A DNA stretch of 64,000 nt from Psococerastis gibbosa (lineage: Eukaryota; Arthropoda; Insecta; Psocodea; Psocidae). Positions 55,345 through 64,000 of this stretch are shown here, piece after piece. Numbering within the stretch: the first letter of the stretch is position 1; every line of letters begins with the position of its first letter. The notes below the pieces were generated by a model, which saw only the letters and a program-made list of their open reading frames with translations, did no database searches and was not told the DNA's origin. The translations under genes and the position numbers were made by a program. The stretch is taken from assembly GCA_963971405.1 (NCBI GenBank), contig OZ020485.1, positions 43,335,469-43,399,468 on the forward strand. The letters are read 5' to 3'.

Positions 55345-56360
55345 TTGAAACTTACGGTACGGTACATAAAATTCCTAACTATTACACATCATATGACGAC
55401 AACGTGAACTGAAACCGGTTGCGAATTTTTTAATCACAAACAAAATTTACTGTGCTAAGAATTTTTATTTTTACCGTGAATCCATGATGCACTTAAACTA
55501 CATAAATTAAATTCACTCCATAGCTTTCATGCATAACATTACAGCATGTGAATTTCCTGAGACCCTGTAAACGGATTATAAATTAAGGGCCTGACAGGTT
55601 TAAAATGCAGACATAGGAAGTATTTTGAGGCTAGACGCTTGATTTTAATGCAACGTCAAGGGGTTGTAAACAAACATCAGGTCACGAGGGAGGGGGGACT
55701 ACATATACTGTATATATTGCGATATAAGCGACATTAAGCAAAGGCAATTTGGTAATTGTCCAACTTGAAATTGTGCGAAAGAAACAAGCCACTTGGCAGG
55801 GGTTGTGACGTGTAGCCCAAGCCAAACAGTGCTATCTCAAGATACACTCTTCTCTTTAATGAAACATGGAACATTCTAAATATTTCCCACCCTCCTTTCA
55901 AATTCAATTCCGTATTCAGCTCTATGTCTTGTGAGATACTGCTTCTCGGTATATATATATCGCATAATACACAAGCAGTTGGTTTACTTGCTATTTTCAT
56001 GAATCAGTTAGCGAGTTTTGTTGCGCTGTACACGGGCTCAATATTAACTTACTAAATCTCAGCCTGTGCAAAATTCATGAGAAGGCATGGCTCTGTATGG
56101 TAATCTCGGGGTCCAATAAAAATGATTAGTTTATTGTTGCATGGAAATTGAAAAAATAGGCGCGAAAGAGCGGGTTTCTTGGTGTCGTATAAAACATTAG
56201 TTTGCGGAAGTGTCACAAAGTGGTATCATAATCAACAACTTCAACAATGGATTTCTTTTTTGTTCATTTCTGTCAAATTCAACATTTTGATTTTTGGTGC
56301 TCTCTTCTGTAGCTGTCGTATAACATATTTTATTATTACTTTCCTATTTATACGTTATTA
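55345..56360. other. No recognisable gene
   Basis: AT-rich. The frame 55734-56000 minus is unassigned. Confidence 0.4.
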
Positions 56361-56364
56361 CCAA

Positions 56365-57190
56365 CAAGGAAAGCTTAGTGGTGGTCGAAATTGTCGATTT
56401 CGAAAATTCAGTCGATTTACACGTTTTGAGGTCCCAGAAACCTAGAACAATGGTTTTTACGAAATGTCTGTATGTCGGTCTGTCTGTCTGTCTGTTCGTC
56501 GATTTGTGGACAAACAATACGGCGGATTTGGATGAGATTCAGCATGAAGGTTCACAAAAATTATAATCTTGAGAATATATTTTTTTTTTTGTAATTTTGG
56601 GCTAACGCAGTTTGGGGGGGGGGGAGAGGGTCCTTCAAAAACAAAACAAAAACGTTTTCTCAAAAACGGCACCCACGATTTTATTTCAATTTACATATTA
56701 CTAGTTTATTGTAGTTTATTTATTATTTATTATTTATTTATTAATGTAAACAAAACCCATTAGGTCAATGCCCATTGATAGTTTGTTTCTGGGTTGCAAA
56801 AAAATAAAAAAATAAAAAAAGACTCAACTTTCATGAAAATGACTAAAAATACATTTTTAGCGGAACCTTTGGATTGACACTTTCTGACTCTGACTTCAGG
56901 TATGATTTAGGTGTTAAATAGAGTAACAAAATTAAACAGATAATTTTGTTTTGGTTTTGAACAAACAATTATTATTTTTTGAAGACATTATTATTGATTC
57001 ATGCCCCAATATTATTACTGTATTACCGAGTTAGGCCTACTGTAATATATTGCTCAGGCCGTTCTAGACTATGCAATCGTCCAATCGACGAATTCTGTGC
57101 TTTGGGATAGGGAAAGTTGAGGCAACCGAAATTTAACCACAGGGCAATCATTTGCCATGCCATTTCTCATTTATTATCTTTAGTGGTATC
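56365..57190 (+). repeat. Repeat family F, long variant
   Basis: Forward copy with all F blocks, (TGTC)n at 56466-56500, G11 run, then a long-variant end (gattcatgcccc...ggatagggaaagttgaggcaaccg) shared with 23.9 and 54.5 kb. Confidence 0.65.
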
Positions 57191-57194
57191 TATA

Positions 57195-57765
57195 ATAATA
57201 TTAAATGAATGTGATTGTCATTATAATAAGTGTTTACACAATGTTTTCTGTATTCACATACTCTGCTGGAGCTAAGATTCAGCAGCACCACTGGCGCCAC
57301 TGAACATTAACAGGGAAATATAAAGAGACTATGATAGTGAGCTGATACTGGTGTCTGACCTACAATAATAAAGATAAATTAGTATGGTTGGTACCTATCC
57401 GGCGATAATTGCATGTGATAAATAGAGACTTTGTCGGCGATTGCAGCAGGTGTAATTGCGAATTTTCAGTAGCTAATGCTCATACCATTGTCGGCTCCAT
57501 GTGTTGCCATTGCTAATAGAGCAACTTGTGAAGTGTATTCGACCCTTTCTCTCCTCTGAATTTGTAGTAATTATCGTTTAATTACAGAGAGCATCACCCT
57601 GTTTATAATTAACCAAATGTCCAACTAGCATATCAAACTGAGTTATTTTTGTAATTTTGGAATTTGAGTCAAAGGAGAGACCGCTTGCGAGAGCGTCAAT
57701 AATATGTATATCTTTACTTCTTTTCTGGGTTTCCATGTGTCAAAGGATAGTGTTAACAACATTCA
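57195..57765. other. No recognisable gene
   Basis: AT-rich, nothing recognised. Confidence 0.4.
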
Positions 57766-57772
57766 TTTTTTC

Positions 57773-57953
57773 CATCCGGATCCACGGGGGGAGGGGGGAG
57801 CCAGGGGTATTGACCCCCTCCCCTAAATAAGTAAATAATATGATGGTAAAAACAATTGAATAAAACACTCAACTTTTTAACATCAAAAAATACTTTTTAA
57901 ACGCACATATAACTTATGACCCCCCCCCAAATTTTCCGCTGAATCCGCACTTG
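57773..57953. mobile_element. hAT-like MITE, family K, diverged
   Basis: Left end catccggatccacgggg and right end complement of caagtgcggattcagcgg; G/C runs and aagtaaataatatga core as in family K. No 8-bp duplication visible, so ends may be eroded. Confidence 0.55.
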
Positions 57954-58189
57954 TGTCCGACCATATCCTCATTATTATGTTTTACAATAATGGAGCAGTT
58001 GGTGGAAAGAGTGGTGTACCGAACCTCTTAACCAGAGACAATTATTCTACTGTGGGTCCGCTATTATATACAGTATATACTGGGCCTGGTAAATATATTT
58101 TAGGTGGTAGATATGAAGATGAACTTATATATATATATATATACAATAATATGTGTATGCAATAAAATTATGATAATGGCTTCCTTGTC

Positions 58190-58990
58190 AATAATTATGA
58201 AATGTGAACCAATTGTAGGCAATTATTGAAATGAAGAATTCAGGAATGAAATTTCTTTCAGATGTCTTTTCAGATGAATATTTAATAATTATAACGGCTT
58301 TCTTATCAATTTTAACATGTGAATATGCCCTGTTAATATGTCATGTGGATATGACATGTGGATATAACATTTGGATGCGACACGTGAATATGACATGTGG
58401 ATATGAAATGTGGACCAATATGGACACAATCATAGGGAAATCATTGAAATGAAGAACTCAGGAATGAAAGTTCTTTCAGATGTCTCTCATATGAATATTC
58501 AATAATTATAACGGCTTTCTTATCAATTATAACATGTGAATATGCCCTGTTAATTTGTCATGTGGATATGACATGTGGATATAACATTTGGATGTGACAC
58601 GTGAGTATGACATGTGGATATGAAATGTGGACCAATATGGACACAATCATAGGGAAATCATTGAAATGAAGAACTCACGAATGAAAGTTCTTTCAGATGT
58701 CTCTCATATGAATATTCAATGATTATAACGGTTTTCTTAAGAATTCTAACATCTTAATATGCCATGTGAATATGTCATGTGAATATGCCATGTTAATATG
58801 CCATGTGAATGTGCCATGTTAATATGTCATGTGAATATGCCATGTTAATAAGTTATGTGGATATAATATTTGGATGTGACATGTGAGTATGACATGTATG
58901 ACATGTGGATATGAAATCTATGACACGTGAATATGAAATCCACAATCGTAGGGGAGCATTAATGCATGCCTCGTTTTTTCAGACGTCTCT
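58190..58990 (+). repeat. Tandem array, period 217-218 bp, with 12-13 bp subrepeats
   Basis: attgaaatgaagaa recurs at 58225, 58443 and 58660. Each unit ends in a run of catgtggatatga-like subrepeats; the last unit is expanded in them (58750-58930). Satellite-like and non-coding; the 73-codon frame is repeat translation. Confidence 0.85.
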
Positions 58991-58999
58991 CATTGCCTT

Positions 59000-59425
59000 T
59001 CTATTTCATATTTTATACACAACAAATTAAGGTGCCTACGCTGCGCATCTAATTTTCTGGGAAAACGCAGGGAAAACTGTAAACAAGTTAAATGAATAAT
59101 GCAAGAGGTGAGAAAGAAAGGAGGTGTTCAAAGCGCTGGTGTAAGCCTCTGAGCTTTTAAAGTCGTGAAATTAGCAATTCGCCTGCTATGTCACCAAGCC
59201 CTCTAAATTCTTAAAAACCAGTCAACCTTTCTCATTACCGTACCTACTTCATCTTCATTTCCTTATTGTATTCTCGATTAGTATTTGACCTAGTATTCTG
59301 CAAAACTTAAATAACCGCAGCCTGCTCCAAGGTTATTGTTGTGTTATTGTTGTGTTTCTATGTAAAGTGTAGTGTCGGCGACTGTGTCGCTTTCCCTAAA
59401 CGCTGGGTGAACAACTGCTGCCGTT
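59000..59425. other. No recognisable gene
   Basis: AT-rich, nothing recognised. Confidence 0.4.
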
Positions 59426-59427
59426 AT

Positions 59428-60139
59428 TGAGTTTACTCGAGCATGCCTTCCAATTTATCAATTAGTAGATAGAGATAATGAGTTATTTCATAGTAAATAA
59501 TTTAATAATAACGGCACAGCACGCAATGTATTGGAGTATTGGAGAGAATTTTATATGATTTCAACAAAAAATAATTTTTTGCACAAAACCAAATGCTTTT
59601 TTGGGAAAGCTACCTGTTCGGTTTTGTTACTCTTTTTAACACCTAAAAAATACATGAAGGTAGAAATCGTCAATATCGTAGATAGGTTCCGCAGAAGAAT
59701 TAGTTTTTAGTCATTTTACATGAAAATGGACTTATTTTTATTTTTTTACCCCCAGAAGCAAACTATCAAGGGGCAAGCAAGCGACCCACCACATTTTTTA
59801 ACATTAATAATGATTACAAAAAAAGTGAATTTAAAATAAATCGTTGGAGCCGTTTTTAAGTAATAATTTTTTTGACGATTTTTTTTGGAGTTTTTTTGAG
59901 AAAAAACCCCCCAAAATTTAGTGACCCCAAAATAAAATAAAAAATCTCGAGGTATGATTTTTGTGAACCTACATGCTAAATTTCATCAAAATCAACAGAG
60001 CAGTTTGTCCGGAAATCGATGAACAGACAGAGCGACAGAGAGACAGAGCGGTTCCTGGGACAACATCCGCTGAAATTTCGGAGACGAAAATTTTGAACAT
60101 CACACAGCGTTCCTTATACTAAGTATAAACTGGAAGCAA
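59428..60139 (-). repeat. Repeat family F, shortened copy
   Basis: Same ends as 27930; the G run and tagataggtcagac segment are deleted. Confidence 0.7.
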
Positions 60140-60154
60140 AAAATCGACAGAGTA

Positions 60155-60396
60155 TAGTTTGCAAATAGAAATGGGGGCACATTTGTTAACTCGCAGAAGA
60201 CCCAAGTGATGGCTGTCAGTAAAAGGGCAGAGATACGGTAAATCGTAATCATGTTCTGGATGGTGCGCCTATAGTACAATGTAAACAATACCGGTTTGCC
60301 CCGGATGCGCTGTAGTGATTGGCGGGTAACCTGGAAATACGCAGCCGCATTGAACAAACTCAAAATATTTTCATCTTCATCACATGCAGAAAATAG
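60155..60396 (+). pseudogene. Non-LTR reverse transcriptase thumb-region fragment
   Basis: Frames give SQKTQVMAVSKRAEIR, then NHVLDGAPIVQCKQYRF and after stops NLEIRSRIEQTQNIFI. KTxVM, the FxYLG-like region and EIRxRIxxA are successive landmarks downstream of the LINE catalytic site. At least two stops or shifts; enzymatically dead. Confidence 0.65.
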
Positions 60397-60397
60397 T

Positions 60398-60614
60398 CAG
60401 GCCATGTAGAGTAGTGGCACAGACTCCAACTTTCACCCGAAAGGTTGTTGGTTCAAGTCCCACACTTGCTGCATTTTCTGACCATGCTTTGGAGGGTATA
60501 TAAAGCAGGTGGTCCCGGGTCTACCTAGTTGAATGTAAGAGAAGGCTTTATAGCCCTAACTCCGCTGGATTGGCTTAGTAATGGAACAAAAAAGTCAATA
60601 TTTATTTATTTATT
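60398..60614 (+). mobile_element. tRNA-derived SINE, family A, copy 7
   Basis: Full-length; B box GGTTCAAGTCC; (TTTA)n tail. Inserted against the RT fragment. Confidence 0.85.
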
Positions 60615-60671
60615 CTGGTGCCGGTATCTGCGGTTGTACCTTCGATTGAAAATGGTGAAAATATGTGTTAT

Positions 60672-61661
60672 TATTATTTTTTTTTTTTATATTTTTTAAA
60701 GCGCCAGACCCGTGTGGTTTGTAGTTGCCGGTGTTGTTGTCTGTGTTGTGTGTGTATGGTATTAGTTGGTGGTGTGTGGCAAACTGCGATCAGGAGGGCA
60801 TTGGACAACGGGTTGCCCAGTGACCGTCTAAGGGCAGTTTGCGAATGCTTGTATTAAAGCAGTGTGTTGTTTGCTAGATGGGGCTTGCCAGAGCTGCTGA
60901 GTGAAGAAAAGGAATGGTGTGCTGGAGAAGAATTGTATTGTGCGAGACTGCTCTCTGGAAATCTGTATCAGGAGGGAAGGTTCTGTATCTTGAGTAGACA
61001 GGGTATCTATGACAATGTGAGGAATAGTTAGTCGTACCTGACAATTGTGGCATATGGGTGGTGGGGTGCCTGCCATTAGGTGTCCATGTGTTAACCTTGT
61101 ATGGCCTATTCTCAAACGAACCACCTTGACTTGGTCTCTTCTACTCATCTGGTGCTCGAACAAGTTCCAGCCCCCCACCCTTGGTTGTATTGTTCTTAGT
61201 TTATTTTCCTTCGCAGTACTCCACTCTGTCTGCCAACATTCTGTTAAGAGGTTGTGTGCTGTATTTTTAAAGTCTGACGGGGGAAAGTAAGGGAAGGGGG
61301 GAGAATGAAGACTTGTTGCAGAATTGGCTGCGTTGTCGGCCCTGTCAATACCCTCTATCCCTATGTGGGATGGGGCCCAGAGAAACTCAATACATTGGGT
61401 CGGTGGCAGGCATGCGATTAAATTAATAATTAGGTGTATTAGGGGATTTTTAGGATATAATTGCTGAATAGCTGTAAGTGCGGCTAAGCTGTCGGAGATG
61501 ATAAGTGCTCTGTCTATGGAATGTATTATAATATGCAATATTGCTTGATGTTCAGCTGTATGGACGGACGCTTGCGGCAATAAAGGTATGAGGAGAAGAT
61601 CTGAATTGTATGACACACCGGCCCCTGCGCCGTACTTGGTTTTGGAGCCATCCGTATAGAA
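60672..61661 (-). mobile_element. 5'-truncated non-LTR element with 9-bp target duplication
   Basis: T run at the left (poly(A) on the minus strand). ATGTGTTAT flanks it (60663-60671 and 61662-61670). Truncation falls exactly at the start of the RNase H domain. The 3' UTR begins with the TTGCCCAGNGACCGTCTAA motif (plus strand) also present at 34300. Confidence 0.75.
60828..61661 (-). CDS. Non-LTR ORF2 C-terminal fragment: RNase H
   Basis: 278 codons open from the truncation point to TAG, without an ATG start (the first conventional start is a GTG at 61616). Catalytic residues, numbered from the truncation: FYTD4GSK, AE37HQA, SD57SLAA, and D109 in GIDRADNAA, so all four acidic positions are kept. 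A WAPSHIGIEG loop precedes the last. RDQVKVVRLRIGHTRLTHGH and CHNCQVRLTIPHI follow, but the last zinc ligand is replaced (VIDT where EC is usual). The Jockey-like RLRIGHTRLTHG motif points to the Jockey superfamily. Confidence 0.85.
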   Translation of the reverse strand, partial: FYTDGSKTKYGAGAGVSYNSDLLLIPLLPQASVHTAEHQAILHIIIHSIDRALIISDSLAALTAIQQLYPKNPLIHLIINLIACLPPTQCIEFLWAPSHIGIEGIDRADNAANSATSLHSPPFPYFPPSDFKNTAHNLLTECWQTEWSTAKENKLRTIQPRVGGWNLFEHQMSRRDQVKVVRLRIGHTRLTHGHLMAGTPPPICHNCQVRLTIPHIVIDTLSTQDTEPSLLIQISREQSRTIQFFSSTPFLFFTQQLWQAPSSKQHTALIQAFANCP

Positions 61662-61674
61662 ATGTGTTATGTGT

Positions 61675-62530
61675 TACCAATTGTTCCATATGGTGTGGAG
61701 TGATGGATTTTGACCCAAGCTATTTAGCTACATAGAGAACTGAGTCAGTGCCTTTGAAATGCGGATATACAGACAAATGCTGCGCATATCCTGGAGAGAT
61801 CGCGTTCCTATTGCTGAGGTCCAGAGGATACAGAACCCAATTGCTGCTGACGGTTAAGAAACGATAACTTACATACCTCGGCCATTTCTGGTTCCATCTG
61901 GAATCAACATATTAACCCTGCATTTTAATTTGTGTTACAACCCCAGTTTGTACAGTATGCTGTGGGATACAATATGCAACTGACAGCTACAATTGCTGGA
62001 TAGCTACAATACATTCCAACTTGTATCGCACCTATTGTACGTACACCTACTGTATACAATGGGAAAACTGAAAAATCTTATAAACCATAGTCCCAGCGAA
62101 AACACAAAATATTGACATTGCTGAAAAAATGGTTAAAAAGTATGAAAGCAGCGTTAATTAGTCATCAAATAGGGAAAAAGGCGTGCTGTTGGTGATAAAA
62201 GGTTTGTTGATTATAAGAAGGCAAGGGTGACCTGTTATGTGTGTAGGGATGAGAGGAAAGACCCATCCGCAATGCATATGACATGAAGATATAATAAATA
62301 ATGCATAGCCTTTAGACGTGGACGCAGTGGATCCCCAAAGCGCGAACCTGGAGCTTTAGAGATGCTTCACTTGAGAGATGAGTCGTCTGAGTTTAGCCCT
62401 GATGTGTTTCAAAAAAATGTCAATGTGAAATATTCTGATATTGGCACAAGACTGACACGCCATGTAAAAGATGTTACTTTTTCTACGTAAGAACTTAAAC
62501 CTTTATTTTTACTTTTTCCTCGCTTTTATC
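61675..62530. other. No recognisable gene
   Basis: A stretch near 62200-62275 translates as FVDYKKARVTCYVCRDERKD, zinc-finger-like but too short to assign. Confidence 0.35.
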
Positions 62531-62534
62531 CCTA

Positions 62535-62650
62535 ACACGGGTCAGCGATACGGCACGTTCTCTTCCACTTCTTGCGATTCTGTGCTTCGACAGCGGTTGC
62601 TCCTACAATCTTGAGGTCTTGGCGGGCTTTTGCTTCTACCGTCGGCCTGG
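62535..62650 (-). pseudogene. Non-LTR C-terminal tail, family J
   Basis: Minus strand: GRPRPTVEAKARQDLKIVG, ATAVEAQNRKKWKRTCRIADP and a stop, matching family J at 20.2 kb and the usual RGRPRKTW...DRxKWRRLVRxADP end. Upstream is replaced by family H. Confidence 0.65.
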
Positions 62651-63068
62651 GTCGTCCTCGTCATCTTCTTCTTCTTCTTCTTCTGGATTACAGCCGATCG
62701 ACAACACTCCTCCAGTTGTCTGGGTTTTGTATAACGCTCCACCATCTACAGACTCCCAACTCGAGAAGGTCAGTTTCCAACTCATCTGGTTTTCGAAGAC
62801 GTCCGGCCAGTCGTCAGCCTGCCATGCTTGCTTTGTACATCTATTTCAGCATGTGGTCGTCTGACATTCTTACGACATGTCCGGCCATCTTATGCGTTGC
62901 GCTTTTATGAACCGGACTACGTCTTCTCCATTGAGCACTGCGTCTATTTCGACGTTGTTTCTTATACGCCACTCTTCGTCTTCCGATAGGGGTCCACAGA
63001 TCCTCTTTATTATCTTCGTTTCCAATACTAGCAGTTTGTTTGCGTCATTGGCAGTAACGAATGGCTAA
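62651..63068 (-). pseudogene. Non-LTR element, 3' end, family H (longest copy)
   Basis: The minus strand extends further upstream than other copies: ANDANKLLVLETKIIKRICG, PLSEDEEWRIRNNVEIDAVL, NGEDVVRFIKAQRIRW, then shifts through the GHVVRM, GRLRKP and WW blocks to (AAG)n at 62661-62684. It abuts family J, suggesting one inserted into the other. Confidence 0.75.
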
Positions 63069-63102
63069 AAGTAAAAGAAAGAAGTTCTGTTGGAAAACCA
63101 GG

Positions 63103-63231
63103 GGCGATTGATCTCTTCAGTCGCCCCTGTAGGTTAGTACCCGTGTTGAGTTACGATACTTCTCCGATCGCAAGGCGTGTAAAGACTCGCTCATGTGCAA
63201 GCACGTTACCACCTGGCCATCGAAGTCAATC
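63103..63231 (-). mobile_element. SINE-like family B, copy 9
   Basis: Body and head present; the 3' tail is missing. Lies about 60 bp upstream of the GC-rich segment. Confidence 0.6.
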
Positions 63232-63289
63232 GAGTAGTACGATAGAAACGTAAGTATGTGTATGGCGCTGTTGAAATTGTCTTGTCTCC

Positions 63290-63438
63290 CCGCTAGAGCA
63301 TCCCTGTCGGGGGTAGATGGCGGCGCTGCAGCGGAGCAGCTCGCACTCGCGAGTCAGTGTTGGCTGCGCTGCCGACATGCACGCACCTCGGGTTGCACGA
63401 GTGGTTTCCATCAGCGTGGGTTCCGCACGTTGGTAAAC
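63290..63438 (+). promoter_or_regulatory. GC/CpG-rich putative 5' UTR and promoter-proximal region
   Basis: By eye about 60% G+C with many CpGs, unlike the surroundings. A TCAGT arthropod initiator-like word is at 63354-63358. Directly upstream of the ATG at 63439. No TATA box seen. Inferred from composition and position only. Confidence 0.35.
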
Positions 63439-63511
63439 ATGCGGGACGCCAAGGACCCCTCGCGAGGAATCGCCATTTGCGTTCTGCATCTTCTCACCAT
63501 TCTTTCTCATG
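63439..63511 (+). CDS. Putative first coding exon of a host gene, signal-peptide-like
   Basis: ATG in the context gtaaacATG, a favourable insect start. It encodes MRDAKDPSRGIAICVLHLLT followed by ILSH: a charged n-region, then the hydrophobic core GIAICVLHLLTIL, as in a secretory signal peptide or signal anchor. The frame stays open to a strong 5' splice site ATG|GTGAGTAAG (exon would end at 63511, intron phase 1). A longer in-frame start exists at 63256, but its product is less convincing. An hAT-like MITE begins at 63524 inside the presumed intron. The acceptor and later exons are beyond the window. Function unknown. Confidence 0.4.
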
Positions 63512-63523
63512 GTGAGTAAGCAC

Positions 63524-63825
63524 CAGGTCCGGGTTTGGCCTTGTGGGGCCCCTTGGGCCGGAATTGTGTGGGGGCCTTTCCCGGGCAGAAATGTCTTATA
63601 CCCTTACACTAATATTCCACTATCATTTATAGACTCAGGATGCAAAATAGAATGGAGTAAAGCGATTAATAATTAGTGCCACAGCACGTTCCAATTTCCC
63701 GCCAAATATTTCGACTAGTTTATTTATTTGTTTCAGTTTTTTTTTTTAAATATTGCGAGTTTTTCGGTTTATTGTGGGGGCCCTTTTTTGTGGGGACCCT
63801 GTTCCTATAGCCAAACCCGGCACTG
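63524..63825. mobile_element. hAT-like MITE with perfect 8-bp target duplication
   Basis: GTAAGCAC on both sides (63516-63523, 63826-63833). Ends CAGGTCCGGGTTTGGC (after one C) and complement of CAGTGCCGGGTTTGGC. Inverted subterminal gggggcc blocks. Opposite orientation to its relative at 45217. 63834-64000 has nothing recognisable. Confidence 0.9.
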
Positions 63826-64000
63826 GTAAGCACAGTGGGTAGTTATTTAGCATAGTTTTTTCTTTTTCCTATACCGCGACAATTTCCAGGCTGGCAACTC
63901 TTAATTACCGTACTATCCTAAGCCAATTGCTGGTACGGCCGTATTACCGGCAACACAAACACAGAAGAATAGGCTATCAATCAAAATGCTGTAGTAGGTA

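Noticed and set aside
58190-58990. CRISPR-like array
   Set aside because: Units are contiguous tandem repeats without unique spacers, and the DNA is eukaryotic.

Overview
This is animal nuclear DNA, most likely from an arthropod and probably an insect. It is AT-rich and has no compact gene order. It is packed with non-LTR retrotransposon 3' ends, tRNA-type SINEs and small inverted-repeat DNA transposons. I cannot fix the species from the sequence. No bacterial operon, rRNA gene, true tRNA gene or CRISPR array is visible, and almost every long open frame is either retrotransposon remnant or low-complexity DNA.

Layout. 1-9.5 kb holds a Harbinger-like fold-back element, an hAT-like MITE, a reverse-transcriptase C-terminal relic and the first copies of the SINE families named here A, B and C. 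9.5-20 kb has a fold-back element (E) split by a family C insertion, a nested cluster at 15.4-16.7 kb and a tandem repeat at 18 kb. 20-34 kb carries several non-LTR tails and one well-preserved 5'-truncated element (25,811-27,018) with an open RNase H frame. 34-44 kb has a mariner relic, a duplicated segment hit by two different non-LTR insertions, and further SINEs. 44-58 kb has hAT-like elements with perfect 8-bp target duplications, a MITE inside a MITE, an RTE-type tail with a heptamer array, and a non-LTR tail inside a fold-back element. 58-63 kb has a 217-bp tandem array, a long non-coding repeat (F) and a second intact RNase H frame (60,828-61,661).

The one part that looks like a host gene is at the right edge. 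About 63,290-63,511 is GC- and CpG-rich, has an ATG in a good context at 63,439, encodes a signal-peptide-like start, and ends at a strong splice donor. An hAT-like MITE sits 12 bp inside the presumed intron. If real, the rest of this gene lies beyond the window.

The elements work as a parasitic community. LINE-type elements supply reverse transcriptase and RNase H, SINEs and families B and C have presumably used such machinery, and the MITEs depend on hAT, Harbinger or mariner transposases encoded elsewhere. Family letters (A-H, J, K, M) are mine; all family assignments are by eye.
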